Positions 36,067 to 44,258 of a stretch of DNA of 64,000 nucleotides are shown here, in pieces (the stretch's first letter is position 1; each line of letters begins with the position of its first letter). The position numbers were made by a program, and so were the translations under genes. The notes beneath the pieces were generated by a model. It searched no databases. It was not told the origin of the DNA and saw nothing but the letters and a program-made list of their open reading frames with translations. This DNA is from Pseudomonas sp. LD120 (GTDB lineage Bacteria; Pseudomonadota; Gammaproteobacteria; Pseudomonadales; Pseudomonadaceae). The stretch spans positions 372,001 to 436,000 of the forward strand of contig NZ_WVHL01000001.1 of NCBI RefSeq assembly GCF_009861525.1, written 5' to 3'.

Positions 36067-36465
36067 ACCCGGCGCCGGGAAGCCACGCCACAGGTACATC
36101 GAGAGCCCGAGGCCGATCAGCATCACCGGGATAAACACGCGGTTTTCCTGTACCGCCTCGATGGCCACCAACACGCTGAACAACGCCAGCCCCAGCAGCG
36201 GCACGTAGCTGGCCGCCAGGCTCCAGCGCCACAGCTGGGTCACCGGGTCGGGACCGCGCAGGCACAGCAAGGCGCAAGCCAGGCCCGGCAGGGCCAGCGC
36301 CGGCAGGGCCCAGTACCAGGCGATGTAGGCGAACGCCATGATCAGCTCCGGCTCACCCTCGCCCTTGCGACGAAACTCGTACTGCAGGGCCAAATACACC
36401 GCCAACGCGCCCAGCAAGGTCAGGGCCAGGCTGTACAGCCCGTGCAAAAGATAGGACCTGCGCAT
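36013..36465 (-). CDS. Hypothetical four-helix membrane protein
   Basis: 150 residues with four hydrophobic stretches (about 7-27, 43-66, 82-105 and 111-128) and a polar C-terminal tail. The N-terminus MRRSYLLHGLYSLALTLLG starts close to an AAGGAGTGAT ribosome-binding site. The tail overlaps the convergent small gene by 54 bp, so the last 20 residues are under double constraint. No family recognised. Confidence 0.65.
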   Translation of the reverse strand: MRRSYLLHGLYSLALTLLGALAVYLALQYEFRRKGEGEPELIMAFAYIAWYWALPALALPGLACALLCLRGPDPVTQLWRWSLAASYVPLLGLALFSVLVAIEAVQENRVFIPVMLIGLGLSMYLWRGFPAPGSGRRLASQQAVQGDQGR

Positions 36466-36565
36466 TCATCACTCCTTGTCACTACTGCCGCTCGCGCCGG
36501 TGGCCGATGCCACAGGCTGCGCTAAGATTCCCGGGCAGCAAGACTTCCACCCGCGAGGAATATTC

Positions 36566-37195
36566 ATGTCCACCCCAAGCATGACGCTGTTCCACAACCC
36601 GGCATCACCTTATGTACGCAAAGTCATGGTGGTGCTGCACGAAACCGGACAGTTGAATCGGGTCGCCCTGCAAGCCAGCCAACTGAGCCCGGTCAGCCCC
36701 GACGCCACGCTGAACCAGGACAACCCCCTGGGCAAGATTCCCGCCCTACGCCTGGACAACGGTCAAGTGCTCTACGACAGTCGGGTGATCCTCGAATACC
36801 TGGACCAGCAGCACGTCGGCAACCCGCTGATACCCCGGGACGGTTCGGCGCGCTGGCGCCGCCTGACGCTCGCGGCCCTGGCCGACGGGATCATGGACGC
36901 CGCGGTGCTGGTGCGTTACGAGCTAACCCTGCGCGCCCCGGAAAAACACTGGGAGCAATGGCTCGACGGCCAGCGCGACAAGATCCGCCGCGCCCTGGCG
37001 GTGCTGGAAGCCGAGGCGATTGCCGAGCTAGCCTGCCACTTCGATGTGGCCGCCATCAGCGTTGCCTGCGCCCTGGGTTACCTGGACTTCCGCCACCCGG
37101 ACCTGGAATGGCGTCAACAACAGCCGCAACTCGCCGCCTGGTACTTCGAGGTCAGCCAGCGACCATCGATGCTGGAGACCCGGCCACCAGTCTAA
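36566..37195 (+). CDS. Glutathione S-transferase family protein
   Basis: 209 residues; thioredoxin-like N-terminal domain (TLFHNPASPYVRKVMVVLHETG at the start, cis-Pro/glutathione motif NPLGKIPALRLDNG and VLYDSRVILEYLD) and an all-helical C-terminal domain from ~90. A Ser follows the first strand where the catalytic residue sits (ASPYVRK). AGGAA precedes the ATG at 36566. Its position between the fiu genes and creD equals PA0473. Substrate unknown. Confidence 0.9.
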   Translation: MSTPSMTLFHNPASPYVRKVMVVLHETGQLNRVALQASQLSPVSPDATLNQDNPLGKIPALRLDNGQVLYDSRVILEYLDQQHVGNPLIPRDGSARWRRLTLAALADGIMDAAVLVRYELTLRAPEKHWEQWLDGQRDKIRRALAVLEAEAIAELACHFDVAAISVACALGYLDFRHPDLEWRQQQPQLAAWYFEVSQRPSMLETRPPV

Positions 37196-37383
37196 TCGGT
37201 CAGGCGCTCGGATCTGTTCGGTGGCAAGCCGACGCCTGCGATACGCCTGCAGGCGTCAGCCGGGTGCCGTTGCACCGGCCGGCGAACCAGCCACCACGCA
37301 TCCACTGGAAACCACTCGGCCATGCGCAGCGTCAATTGCTCGCGCAGATGCTGATCCTCGCGCAACCCCAGCGACCTACTCAT
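37192..37383 (-). CDS. Small hypothetical protein coupled to creD
   Basis: 63-residue basic protein (several Arg; MAEWFPVDAWWLVRRPV in the middle). The ATG at 37383 lies inside the last codons of creD, 8 bp overlap, and the stop overlaps the convergent GST gene end by 4 bp, so it fills the gap exactly. Coding is plausible from this packing but there is no recognised homologue, and a chance frame in GC-rich DNA is possible. Confidence 0.4.
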   Translation of the reverse strand: MSRSLGLREDQHLREQLTLRMAEWFPVDAWWLVRRPVQRHPADACRRIAGVGLPPNRSERLTD

Positions 37384-38752
37384 GGACGGCCTCCAGATCG
37401 AACGGCAAAGGTGCCGGGGTCTTGCTCTGGCCCAGGCCATACCAGTCCAGCTTGCGGGTCAGCACCATGAACACGCCCAACAACCCGAACAGCAGCAACG
37501 AGCCCATCAGCAATGCGTAGTCTTCGGCGCTGAGCAGGCCATACAACAGGCCGTACAAGGCCGCCAGTCCTGCGGCAAAGGCCGCGCCGTTACGTCCGCT
37601 GTGCAAGACATGACTGACATAGAAGCCGATCAGCCCGACACACGCCGCCGCTGACACCCCATAAGCCAGGGCAAACCCCAGGTGTTCCGACAGCGACAGC
37701 AGCAACAGGTAGAAGAACGCCAGTGCCACGCCCACCAGGCCGTACTGGATCGGGTGTACCGACAGGCTCTTGAGCACCTCGAAGAGAAAGAAGCCGGCAA
37801 AGGTCAGGCCGATGAACAGCAGCGCGTATTTGATCGCCCGGTCGCTCTTCAGGTACTGGTCCACCGGGTCGATGAAGCTCACGCCAAAGCTGCGGCTGTT
37901 GAAGTCCTGGCATTGGCTGCTGTAGGCGCAGCGCTCCATGGCCTGTTCCAGGTTGGTGGAGAAGAACGAGGTCTGCCAGAGCGCCGAAAAGCCCTGCTCG
38001 GTGACTTCACGCTGCACCGGCAGGTAGTTGCCGACAAAGCTCGGATGCGGCCAGTTGGCCGTCAGCAGCACCTTGCTGGTCTTGCCCACCGGCAGCACCT
38101 GCAACTGGCCAGTGCCCTGCAGGCGCAGGTCGAAGGCGAAGTCCAGGCGGGTGCTCTTCTTCAGGTCCAGGGGCGGTAGCAGCACGTGCACGCCTTCGTC
38201 CAGCCAACTGACAAAGGTGCCTGGGGCAAAGTCCAGGGTCTGGCCGTTGAGCTGCAGTTGCAGGGCGTTTTCGATGCCACGGATATCGCTGATGCCCACC
38301 GCCAGGAACGGTTGGTCGAACTGGTAGTCGGCGAAGTTTTCCTTGATGCCGTACTGCTCGGGGACAGCAAAGTGGCCACTGATATGGTTGTCGGCGTGGA
38401 ACAGCCGCGCCTCATAGATGCCCCGGGCACGCAGCTCGGTCTGAGCCTTGCCGTCCAGCTCGAAATACTCCGGCAGGAAGAACAGCCGCCCCTGCTCCTC
38501 GCTGGTTTCCTGGTAGCGTTTCTTGGTTTTTTCGTCGGTTTTCCAGGTGCGCACGGTCTGGCGGTAGTCCACCACCATCACCGGGCCGCTGATCTGCTGC
38601 TGGGTGCTGGAGCTGCGGGCGATATCCTCGAGCACGCCGTCGCGCAGGCTCTGGCGCTCGCTGATCAGGCCGCTGATCATCAGCAGCGGTATCAGCAACA
38701 GCAGGATCAACAGGCCAATGGCCCCGAGTTTGAAGGTCAGGTTACGGTTCAT
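37376..38752 (-). CDS. creD: Inner-membrane protein CreD
   Basis: 458-residue CreD: an N-terminal membrane helix (~10-30), a large periplasmic part to ~300 (YFPEYFELDGKAQTELRARG-type strands, MGGVSFIDPVDQYLKSDRAIKYA region near 310) and five to six C-terminal helices. It is the effector of the CreBC system in envelope and beta-lactam stress. The ATG at 38752 follows AGGAGAG. A TGTGGAGA direct repeat with 11-bp period lies upstream and is the likely CreB site. Confidence 0.92.
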   Translation of the reverse strand: MNRNLTFKLGAIGLLILLLLIPLLMISGLISERQSLRDGVLEDIARSSSTQQQISGPVMVVDYRQTVRTWKTDEKTKKRYQETSEEQGRLFFLPEYFELDGKAQTELRARGIYEARLFHADNHISGHFAVPEQYGIKENFADYQFDQPFLAVGISDIRGIENALQLQLNGQTLDFAPGTFVSWLDEGVHVLLPPLDLKKSTRLDFAFDLRLQGTGQLQVLPVGKTSKVLLTANWPHPSFVGNYLPVQREVTEQGFSALWQTSFFSTNLEQAMERCAYSSQCQDFNSRSFGVSFIDPVDQYLKSDRAIKYALLFIGLTFAGFFLFEVLKSLSVHPIQYGLVGVALAFFYLLLLSLSEHLGFALAYGVSAAACVGLIGFYVSHVLHSGRNGAAFAAGLAALYGLLYGLLSAEDYALLMGSLLLFGLLGVFMVLTRKLDWYGLGQSKTPAPLPFDLEAVHE

Positions 38753-38816
38753 GAGGCTCTCCTTGTACGAATGAGGGAGAGTCTGGGGCGCGGCTATGGG
38801 GGTTTTATGGGGACCA

Positions 38817-38835
38817 TGTGGAGACTCTGTGGAGA
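38817..38835 (-). promoter_or_regulatory. Candidate CreB direct-repeat operator of creD
   Basis: TGTGGAGA occurs at 38817-38824 and 38828-38835 (TCTCCACA on the creD strand), period 11 bp. The known cre/blr tag is TTCAC-N6-TTCAC, also period 11 and pyrimidine-CAC in character. It is 65-85 bp before the creD ATG, in the only 120-bp gap of the operon. Confidence 0.5.
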
Positions 38836-38872
38836 ATCTCCTCGCCACATCCCCACTTCGAGTCCCGGCGGA

Positions 38873-40291
38873 TCAGGGCAGGCGCAAGCTCACCTGGACC
38901 CCACCCGGGACGTTTTCAATGTGCATCTGGCCGCCATGCAGCTGCACCACTTCTTCGACGAAGTTCAGCCCCAGGCCGGTGCTCTTGCGCCCGCTGTCCG
39001 GGCGCGGTAACGAGTAGAAGCGCTCGCACAGGCGCGGCAGGGCGTAGTCCGGAATCGGCTCGCCTTGATTGAACAGCACCAGCTCCACGCCTTCCTCCAC
39101 CCGCTGCGCCGTGCAGCGCAGCAAGCCGCCTGCGGGACTGAAGTCCAGGGCGTTGGTCAACAGATTGCCCAGGGCCTGGCGCAGCAGGAACGGCTCGCCA
39201 GACCAGGCCAGGTCCGCCGGCACCCGCAGTTCCACCTGCAACGGCTTGCCTTCGATACGCCCGTGCTGGCTGTTCAGCAGCTCCTTGCACAACGGCGCCA
39301 GGGGCACATTCACCCGCTCTTCCAGGCCCTGGCGCTGCTCCACTTGCGCCAGGTTCAACAGACGCTCGATCAACTGCTGCATGCGCGCGCTTTCGCTGTC
39401 GATATTGCCGACGAAGCGCTGGCGCTGCGCCAGGGGCATCTCACTTTGCAGCAGCTCCGCCGCACCGCGAATGGCCGCCAGGGGGCTCTTCAGTTCGTGG
39501 GTCAGGGTGTGCACGTAGCGCTCGACATAAGCCTTGCCTTCGAGCTGGGTGCGCATGTGCTCCACCGCCGTCGCCAGTTGCTCCAGCTCGCCGCCGCGAT
39601 AGTGCGGCAGCTCGGCCCGGCGCCCTTCACTGACCGCCAGGGCATAGGCGGTCATGCGCCGCAGCGCCGCGCTCAGCCACCAGGAGAGCAAGGCGCCCAA
39701 CAGCAGGCCCATGGCGATCAACCCCGCGCCGTACCACAGCAGGCGGCGTTCGGTGCGGTCGACGTAGGGCTGCAACGAACTGTTGGGCTTGGCCACGGTG
39801 ACCACGCCGATGATCTGGCCGTTGTCACGGATCGGCGCGCCCACATGCATCACCGAGGAATTGGGATCGTCGGCCAGCGAGCGCGACGAACGCGCGCCAT
39901 ATTGGCCGCGCAGAGTCAGGTACACGTCGTTCCAGCGCGAATAGTCCTGGCCCACCGCCAGGCCGCTGGAGTCCAAGACCACGATGCCCTTGGCGTCGGT
40001 CACGTAGATGCGGTGGTTGACCTGATTCTTCGGCAGCCCCCAGATGGTCGCCGCCGGTTGCCGATCGCCATAGGCGCGCAACAGTTGCGGCCAGCGGTTC
40101 TCGCTGAGGGTGCCGGCCTTGAAATCGTCCCGTAGGATCTCCGCCAGCAGGTTGGCGGTGTCCACCAGGGTTTCCTCGGTGGACTGGCGCACGCCGGGAC
40201 GGATTTCCTTCATCACCGTGCTCAGCACGAAATAGCCGGTCAGGCTGATGAACAGCAAATAGACCAGGAAGATGCGTAGCCCCAGGGTCAT
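38873..40291 (-). CDS. creC: Sensor histidine kinase CreC
   Basis: 472-residue two-component sensor. Two membrane helices (about 5-25 and 183-205) flank a periplasmic/extracytoplasmic sensor, followed by HAMP (~205-260), the H-box HTLTHELKSPLAAIRGAAELL (~268) and the ATPase with NLLTNALDFS (N-box) and GLGLNFVEEVVQLHGG (G2). It autophosphorylates and passes phosphate to CreB. Its ATG shares one base with the creB stop. Confidence 0.93.
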   Translation of the reverse strand: MTLGLRIFLVYLLFISLTGYFVLSTVMKEIRPGVRQSTEETLVDTANLLAEILRDDFKAGTLSENRWPQLLRAYGDRQPAATIWGLPKNQVNHRIYVTDAKGIVVLDSSGLAVGQDYSRWNDVYLTLRGQYGARSSRSLADDPNSSVMHVGAPIRDNGQIIGVVTVAKPNSSLQPYVDRTERRLLWYGAGLIAMGLLLGALLSWWLSAALRRMTAYALAVSEGRRAELPHYRGGELEQLATAVEHMRTQLEGKAYVERYVHTLTHELKSPLAAIRGAAELLQSEMPLAQRQRFVGNIDSESARMQQLIERLLNLAQVEQRQGLEERVNVPLAPLCKELLNSQHGRIEGKPLQVELRVPADLAWSGEPFLLRQALGNLLTNALDFSPAGGLLRCTAQRVEEGVELVLFNQGEPIPDYALPRLCERFYSLPRPDSGRKSTGLGLNFVEEVVQLHGGQMHIENVPGGVQVSLRLP

Positions 40292-40971
40292 CAGGCGTGG
40301 CTCGGGCTGTAGCTGTAGCCCAGGCCGCGATGGGTCTGGATCGGCTCGGCCTCGGCCGCCACCAGGCGCAGCTTGGCCCGCAGGCTCTTGATGTGGCTGT
40401 CGATATTGCGCTCGTAGCCCACATCCGCCACCACCCCCAGGGCATCGAGCAACTGCTCGCGGCTGAACACCCGCTCGGGCTGTTCCAGAAGGCAGTGCAG
40501 CAGGCGGAATTCATGCCGGGTCAGACTCAGGGGCTGGCTGCGGTAACTGATCTGCACCCGCTCGGAGTCCACGACGAACAGCCCCGGGGCCGCCTCGGGA
40601 GCCGCTCGCGGCGTCATGCGCTTGAGGATCGCCCTGACCCGCGCCGCCACTTCCCGAGGGCTGAAGGGCTTGACCACATAATCGTCGGCACCGATCTCCA
40701 GCCCCACCACCCGGTCGATCTCACCGTCCCGGGCGCTGAGGAACATCACTGGCACTTCGCTGAAGCGCCGCAACTGCTTGCAGGTTTCAAAGCCGCTGAT
40801 ATCCGGCAGGCCGATATCGAGGATGATCAGGTCCGCCGGGGTCGCCCGCTGATGCTCCAGGGCCGCACGCCCCAGGCTCAGCCAAGTGGTGGTGAAGCCT
40901 TCGCCTTGCAGGGCGAAGACCAGAGTGTCGGCAATGGCCGCTTCGTCTTCGACAATCAGGATATGGGGCAT
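40291..40971 (-). CDS. creB: Response regulator CreB
   Basis: 226-residue OmpR-type regulator: receiver 1-120 with IVEDEAAIAD, phosphoacceptor in LIILDIGLPDISGFE, Lys in DYVVKPFSPREV; winged helix ~130-225 (LTRHEFRLLHCLLEQPERVFSREQLL...RNIDSHIKSLRAKL). ATG at 40971 (MPHILIVEDE) is preferred over a TTG three codons upstream. Downstream genes are creC then creD. Confidence 0.93.
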   Translation of the reverse strand: MPHILIVEDEAAIADTLVFALQGEGFTTTWLSLGRAALEHQRATPADLIILDIGLPDISGFETCKQLRRFSEVPVMFLSARDGEIDRVVGLEIGADDYVVKPFSPREVAARVRAILKRMTPRAAPEAAPGLFVVDSERVQISYRSQPLSLTRHEFRLLHCLLEQPERVFSREQLLDALGVVADVGYERNIDSHIKSLRAKLRLVAAEAEPIQTHRGLGYSYSPSHA

Positions 40972-41060
40972 GGCATCCAAGCACGTAAATTCAGTGGGCG
41001 AACGGTGCCGGATGCCTTATGGACAGTCAATCAGACCTTGTGAAAACGTAGCGAGCGAAA

Positions 41061-41096
41061 GCAAGGCAAGGCAAGGCGAGGCAAGGCAAGGCGAGG
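41061..41096. repeat. Tandem GCAAG/GCGAG pentamer repeats
   Basis: Seven pentamer units GCAAG or GCGAG run head-to-tail 90 bp upstream of creB, within 40972-41195, which otherwise holds the creB promoter region. Such a tract can vary in length by slippage. Confidence 0.7.
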
Positions 41097-41195
41097 AACG
41101 GTGGGAATCGCGCTCGACCTTACGTTTGTAAATGAGTATTTCTCACCGGTTTTCAACACAGTATTGCCCTGCACAGTCGTTTTCACAGGGGCTGA

Positions 41196-41696
41196 TCAGC
41201 AGTCCGGTTTATCGGCGGTATAACGCCGCGCCGGGTTCACCGCCGCGCCGAACTCACGCAAGGCCTTGGCACCAATCAGCAACGGGTAGTTGAAGCTGCT
41301 ACGGTCGGTGAGGTTAACCTCCACCGTGCGTTTGACGTGACCCAGGCACATCTCCAGTTCCACCACCGGGCGCTTGGCCGCCTGCGGTTCTTCAAGCTCA
41401 TCGCCCTCGTCGGCGCGGCTCTTGATCTTGCTGATGCGCGCCACCTTGTGTTCATAGACCTTGTTCCCGGCATCCTTGGTGGCCAGACGGAAACGCACCC
41501 AGTCTTCACCATCGCGGGTGAAGGTCTGGATATCCCTGGCCGACAGCGACGCGGTCAGGGCCCCGGTGTCCATCTTGGCCTGCAGGGTTTCGCCGATTTC
41601 CGGCAGGCGAATATATTCGTAACGGCCATACAGGGTCGGCTCGGCGGCCATCACCGGCAGCGCCAACAGCGAAACAAGAGCAAGGACAGATTTCAC
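41196..41696 (-). CDS. Retropepsin-like (ATP-dependent zinc protease family) periplasmic protein
   Basis: 166 residues with a signal peptide (~1-18, LALVSLLALPVMAAEP) and a retropepsin-like core: AKMDTGALTASLSARD carries the Asp-Thr-Gly triad at ~43, and LLIGAKALREFGAAVNP is the second conserved segment. Members are annotated 'ATP-dependent zinc protease' or RimK-associated, but the motif is of an aspartic protease. Monocistronic. Substrate unknown. Confidence 0.85.
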   Translation of the reverse strand: MKSVLALVSLLALPVMAAEPTLYGRYEYIRLPEIGETLQAKMDTGALTASLSARDIQTFTRDGEDWVRFRLATKDAGNKVYEHKVARISKIKSRADEGDELEEPQAAKRPVVELEMCLGHVKRTVEVNLTDRSSFNYPLLIGAKALREFGAAVNPARRYTADKPDC

Positions 41697-41770
41697 GACA
41701 GTGGATTCCTTGAAGAGAGGGGCAGCGGGATTTTAGACCGCGGCCAACGAATTGGTTCTACCGCTGCCCC

Positions 41771-41790
41771 GTAGCCGGCTTGCCGGCGAA
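41771..41790. repeat. REP element
   Basis: GTAGCCGGCTTGCCGGCGAA, short imperfect palindrome of the same class as at 21235. Confidence 0.6.
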
Positions 41791-41914
41791 GAGGCCCAGC
41801 CTGCACAACACCCTACCCACTCCCAGGTGAAACATTCGTCAGCACACTTGAGTTTGGCCTGCCCGTCGAAGCTGCTTATTATGGCGCGCCCAAAAAGTTC
41901 TCAAAGAGTGCCTT

Positions 41915-42802
41915 ATGCGCCGCCTGCTCACCGGCTGTTTCGTCACCCTGCTCCTGCTGCTCAACACCTTGATGCTGTTTGGCCCGCTGATGGTGTTCGC
42001 CCTGCTCAAGCTGGTGTTGCCCGGGCGCCTGCGGGACTTCGCCTCAGGAGCGGTGATGTGGATCGCCGAGACCTGGGCCGAGATCGACAAGCTGATCTTC
42101 GCCCTGTGCATCCCCACCCGCTGGGACATTCGCGGCGGCGAAGGGCTGCGGGTCGACACCTCCTACCTGGTGGTGAGCAACCACCAGTCCTGGGTCGACA
42201 TCCCAGCGCTGATCCAGGCCCTCAACCGACGCACGCCATTCTTCAAGTTCTTCCTCAAGCGCGAACTGATCTGGGTGCCCTTCCTGGGGCTGGCCTGGTG
42301 GGCCCTGGACTACCCCTTCATGAAGCGCTACAGCAAAGCCTTCCTGGCCAAGCACCCGCATCTGCAAGGCAAGGATCTGGAAATAACCAAGGCCGCCTGC
42401 GAGCTGTTCAAGCGCCAGCCGGTGACCGTGGTCAACTACCTGGAAGGCACCCGCTTCACCCCAGCCAAGCGCCAGCAACAACAGTCATCGTTCCAGCACC
42501 TGCTCAAGCCCAAGGCCGGTGGCGTGGCCTTCGTTCTCGCGGCCCTGGGCGAGCAACTGGACGCGGTGCTGGATGTCACCGTGGTCTATCCCCAGCCACG
42601 CATCCCCGGTTTCTGGGACCTGATCAGCGGCAATGTGCCCAAGGTGATCATCGACATCCGCACCCGCGAACTGGACCCGGCGCTGTCGCGCGGCAACTAC
42701 GAAAACGACCCGGCCTTCCGCCAGCAGGTGCAGGACTGGGTCAACCGGCTGTGGAGCGACAAGGACCAGCGCATCCGTGAACTGCTGGGCGAGCGCCGCT
42801 GA
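41915..42802 (+). CDS. 1-acyl-sn-glycerol-3-phosphate acyltransferase family (YihG-like)
   Basis: 295-residue membrane acyltransferase of the PlsC family. Two N-terminal hydrophobic helices (~8-30, 45-65), then the HX4D-type block SNHQSWVDIPAL (~92), FLKRELIWVPFLG, and the substrate block NYLEGTRFTPAKR (~175). This is the arrangement of YihG, an acyltransferase or poly(A)-associated membrane protein. The ATG at 41915 fits. Acyl specificity unknown. Confidence 0.88.
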   Translation: MRRLLTGCFVTLLLLLNTLMLFGPLMVFALLKLVLPGRLRDFASGAVMWIAETWAEIDKLIFALCIPTRWDIRGGEGLRVDTSYLVVSNHQSWVDIPALIQALNRRTPFFKFFLKRELIWVPFLGLAWWALDYPFMKRYSKAFLAKHPHLQGKDLEITKAACELFKRQPVTVVNYLEGTRFTPAKRQQQQSSFQHLLKPKAGGVAFVLAALGEQLDAVLDVTVVYPQPRIPGFWDLISGNVPKVIIDIRTRELDPALSRGNYENDPAFRQQVQDWVNRLWSDKDQRIRELLGERR

Positions 42803-42875
42803 TCCAGCGCCGAGCATTGGACGCAGGCCACCGCCGCGCTCCTGGCCGAACCAATCGATGCGCTGCCAACCGCCC

Positions 42876-43430
42876 CTAACCGCCCACCCCCCAGATGCCG
42901 CTCAGGCTTTGCAGCAACGAGCCGCCGACGCCCTGCTGGCCCAGGTACTGCAGGATCAGCGGGGCAAACCGGCCGATCATGCCGCTGTCCAGGCCCAGGG
43001 CGTCAAAGGCGTTGTTCAGGTCATTGGCGTCCTTGACGTTGCCCAAGGCGCTGTCCAGGCCAGCGGTATCAGCGGAAGACTGACCGAGCAGGCCGCCCAA
43101 GGCGCCCAAGACGTTTCTGCCCGAGAGCCGGTCCAGGCCCGGTACGCTTTTGCTCAGTTGTGAATAGTCGGCGCTGCTCAATTGATTCTTCGCCAGACTG
43201 AACATGGCCCCGGCGCCACCGATGGCTTGCTGTGGGGTGATATTGAGCTGCGAACCCAGGGTGTCCAACAGAGCGGCGGCCTGGGAGGTCGGCGCAGCGG
43301 CGGCCTCGTCGCCGCCCTGCATGCTGGAAATCGCGTTGGCCGCATCGTTCAGACTGAAACCGCCGGCCAACGCCGAACCGGCTGCCAGGGTCATCAAGGC
43401 AGCCAGGGTAAAACCGCGTGGAATATTCAT
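42876..43430 (-). CDS. DUF2780 family exported protein
   Basis: 184 residues with a signal peptide (MNIPRGFTLAALMTLAAGSALA, cleavage near ALAGG). Mature part is small-residue rich and helical (LLDTLGSQLNITPQQAIGGAGAMFSLAKNQLS; LNNAFDALGLDSGMIGRFAPLILQYL), matching DUF2780. The start at 43430 gives the clean signal sequence. Divergent from the ECF sigma gene across 183 bp. Function unknown. Confidence 0.82.
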   Translation of the reverse strand: MNIPRGFTLAALMTLAAGSALAGGFSLNDAANAISSMQGGDEAAAAPTSQAAALLDTLGSQLNITPQQAIGGAGAMFSLAKNQLSSADYSQLSKSVPGLDRLSGRNVLGALGGLLGQSSADTAGLDSALGNVKDANDLNNAFDALGLDSGMIGRFAPLILQYLGQQGVGGSLLQSLSGIWGVGG

Positions 43431-43613
43431 CGATACAACCTCAGGGGCCAGGAAACCGCCCAAGCTCGGGCGATGCAAAACAGTTTTTCGACTCGTCCCG
43501 ACAATGTTTGTTCCAAGCCCGGCAAGCCACTGGGCACCTGCATCCAGCGGTGGCGCTAGCGCGTATATCCCTCACCAGCGGCGAACACTGCCCGTGGCAT
43601 GAGGTAACAGGAC

Positions 43614-44258
43614 GTGAATGGAACAACTGCCCAGCCTGGACTAACCTCTGGCTACACCGTTCGTCGCCCGTGGCAGCTACGTGCCCCTTCGCCCGCCAGG
43701 AGAATTGCCATCTCGACCCTCGACACTGATCAGCTCAGGCACCTGCTGGCCCAGTGCTCACTGGGTGATCGTCGCGCCTTTGAAACCCTGTACCGCACCG
43801 TTGCACCACGCTTGCATGGCGTTGCCCTGCGCTTCATGGGGCGCCGCGATCTGGCCGAAGAAGTCCTGCAGGAAAGCTTCGTGCGCATCTGGAACAACGC
43901 CGTGCGCTACCAGCCACACCTGTCCGCGCCCCTGACCTGGATGATCAACATCACCCGCAACCAGGCCATCGACCAATTGCGCAAACAACGCGAACGCCCC
44001 CTAGACGAACGAGAAGAACAACAACTGGCGGATCAAACCCCTTCGGCCCACGAACAACTGGACAGCGCGCGACAAGCCCAGGCCCTGCATCGCTGCCTGG
44101 AGCACCTGGAGGGGGCGCAGCGCCAGTCCATCACCGTGGCCTACTTCCAAGGGCTGACGTGCTCGGAGCTGGCCGAACACATGACGGCGCCTTTGGGTTC
44201 GGTCAAATCCTGGATTCGTCGAGGCATGGAACGCCTGCGCCGGTGCCTTGAGTCATGA
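43614..44258 (+). CDS. ECF sigma-70 family RNA polymerase sigma factor
   Basis: Sigma70 ECF factor: region 2 (AQCSLGDRRAFETLYRTVAPRLHGVALRFMGRRDLAEEVLQESFVRIWNNA in conserved order) and region 4 (CLEHLEGAQRQSITVAYFQGLTCSELAEHMTAPLGSVKSWIRRGMERLRR). The coordinate 43614 is the only usual start codon (GTG) before the conserved part, but the first 32 residues look non-conserved. A perfect AGGAG (43698-43702) sits seven bases before an in-frame ATC at 43710, where the conserved STLDTDQL begins, so the true start may be this ATC or a lost ATG. Followed by its anti-sigma gene with 4-bp overlap. Confidence 0.85.
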   Translation: MNGTTAQPGLTSGYTVRRPWQLRAPSPARRIAISTLDTDQLRHLLAQCSLGDRRAFETLYRTVAPRLHGVALRFMGRRDLAEEVLQESFVRIWNNAVRYQPHLSAPLTWMINITRNQAIDQLRKQRERPLDEREEQQLADQTPSAHEQLDSARQAQALHRCLEHLEGAQRQSITVAYFQGLTCSELAEHMTAPLGSVKSWIRRGMERLRRCLES

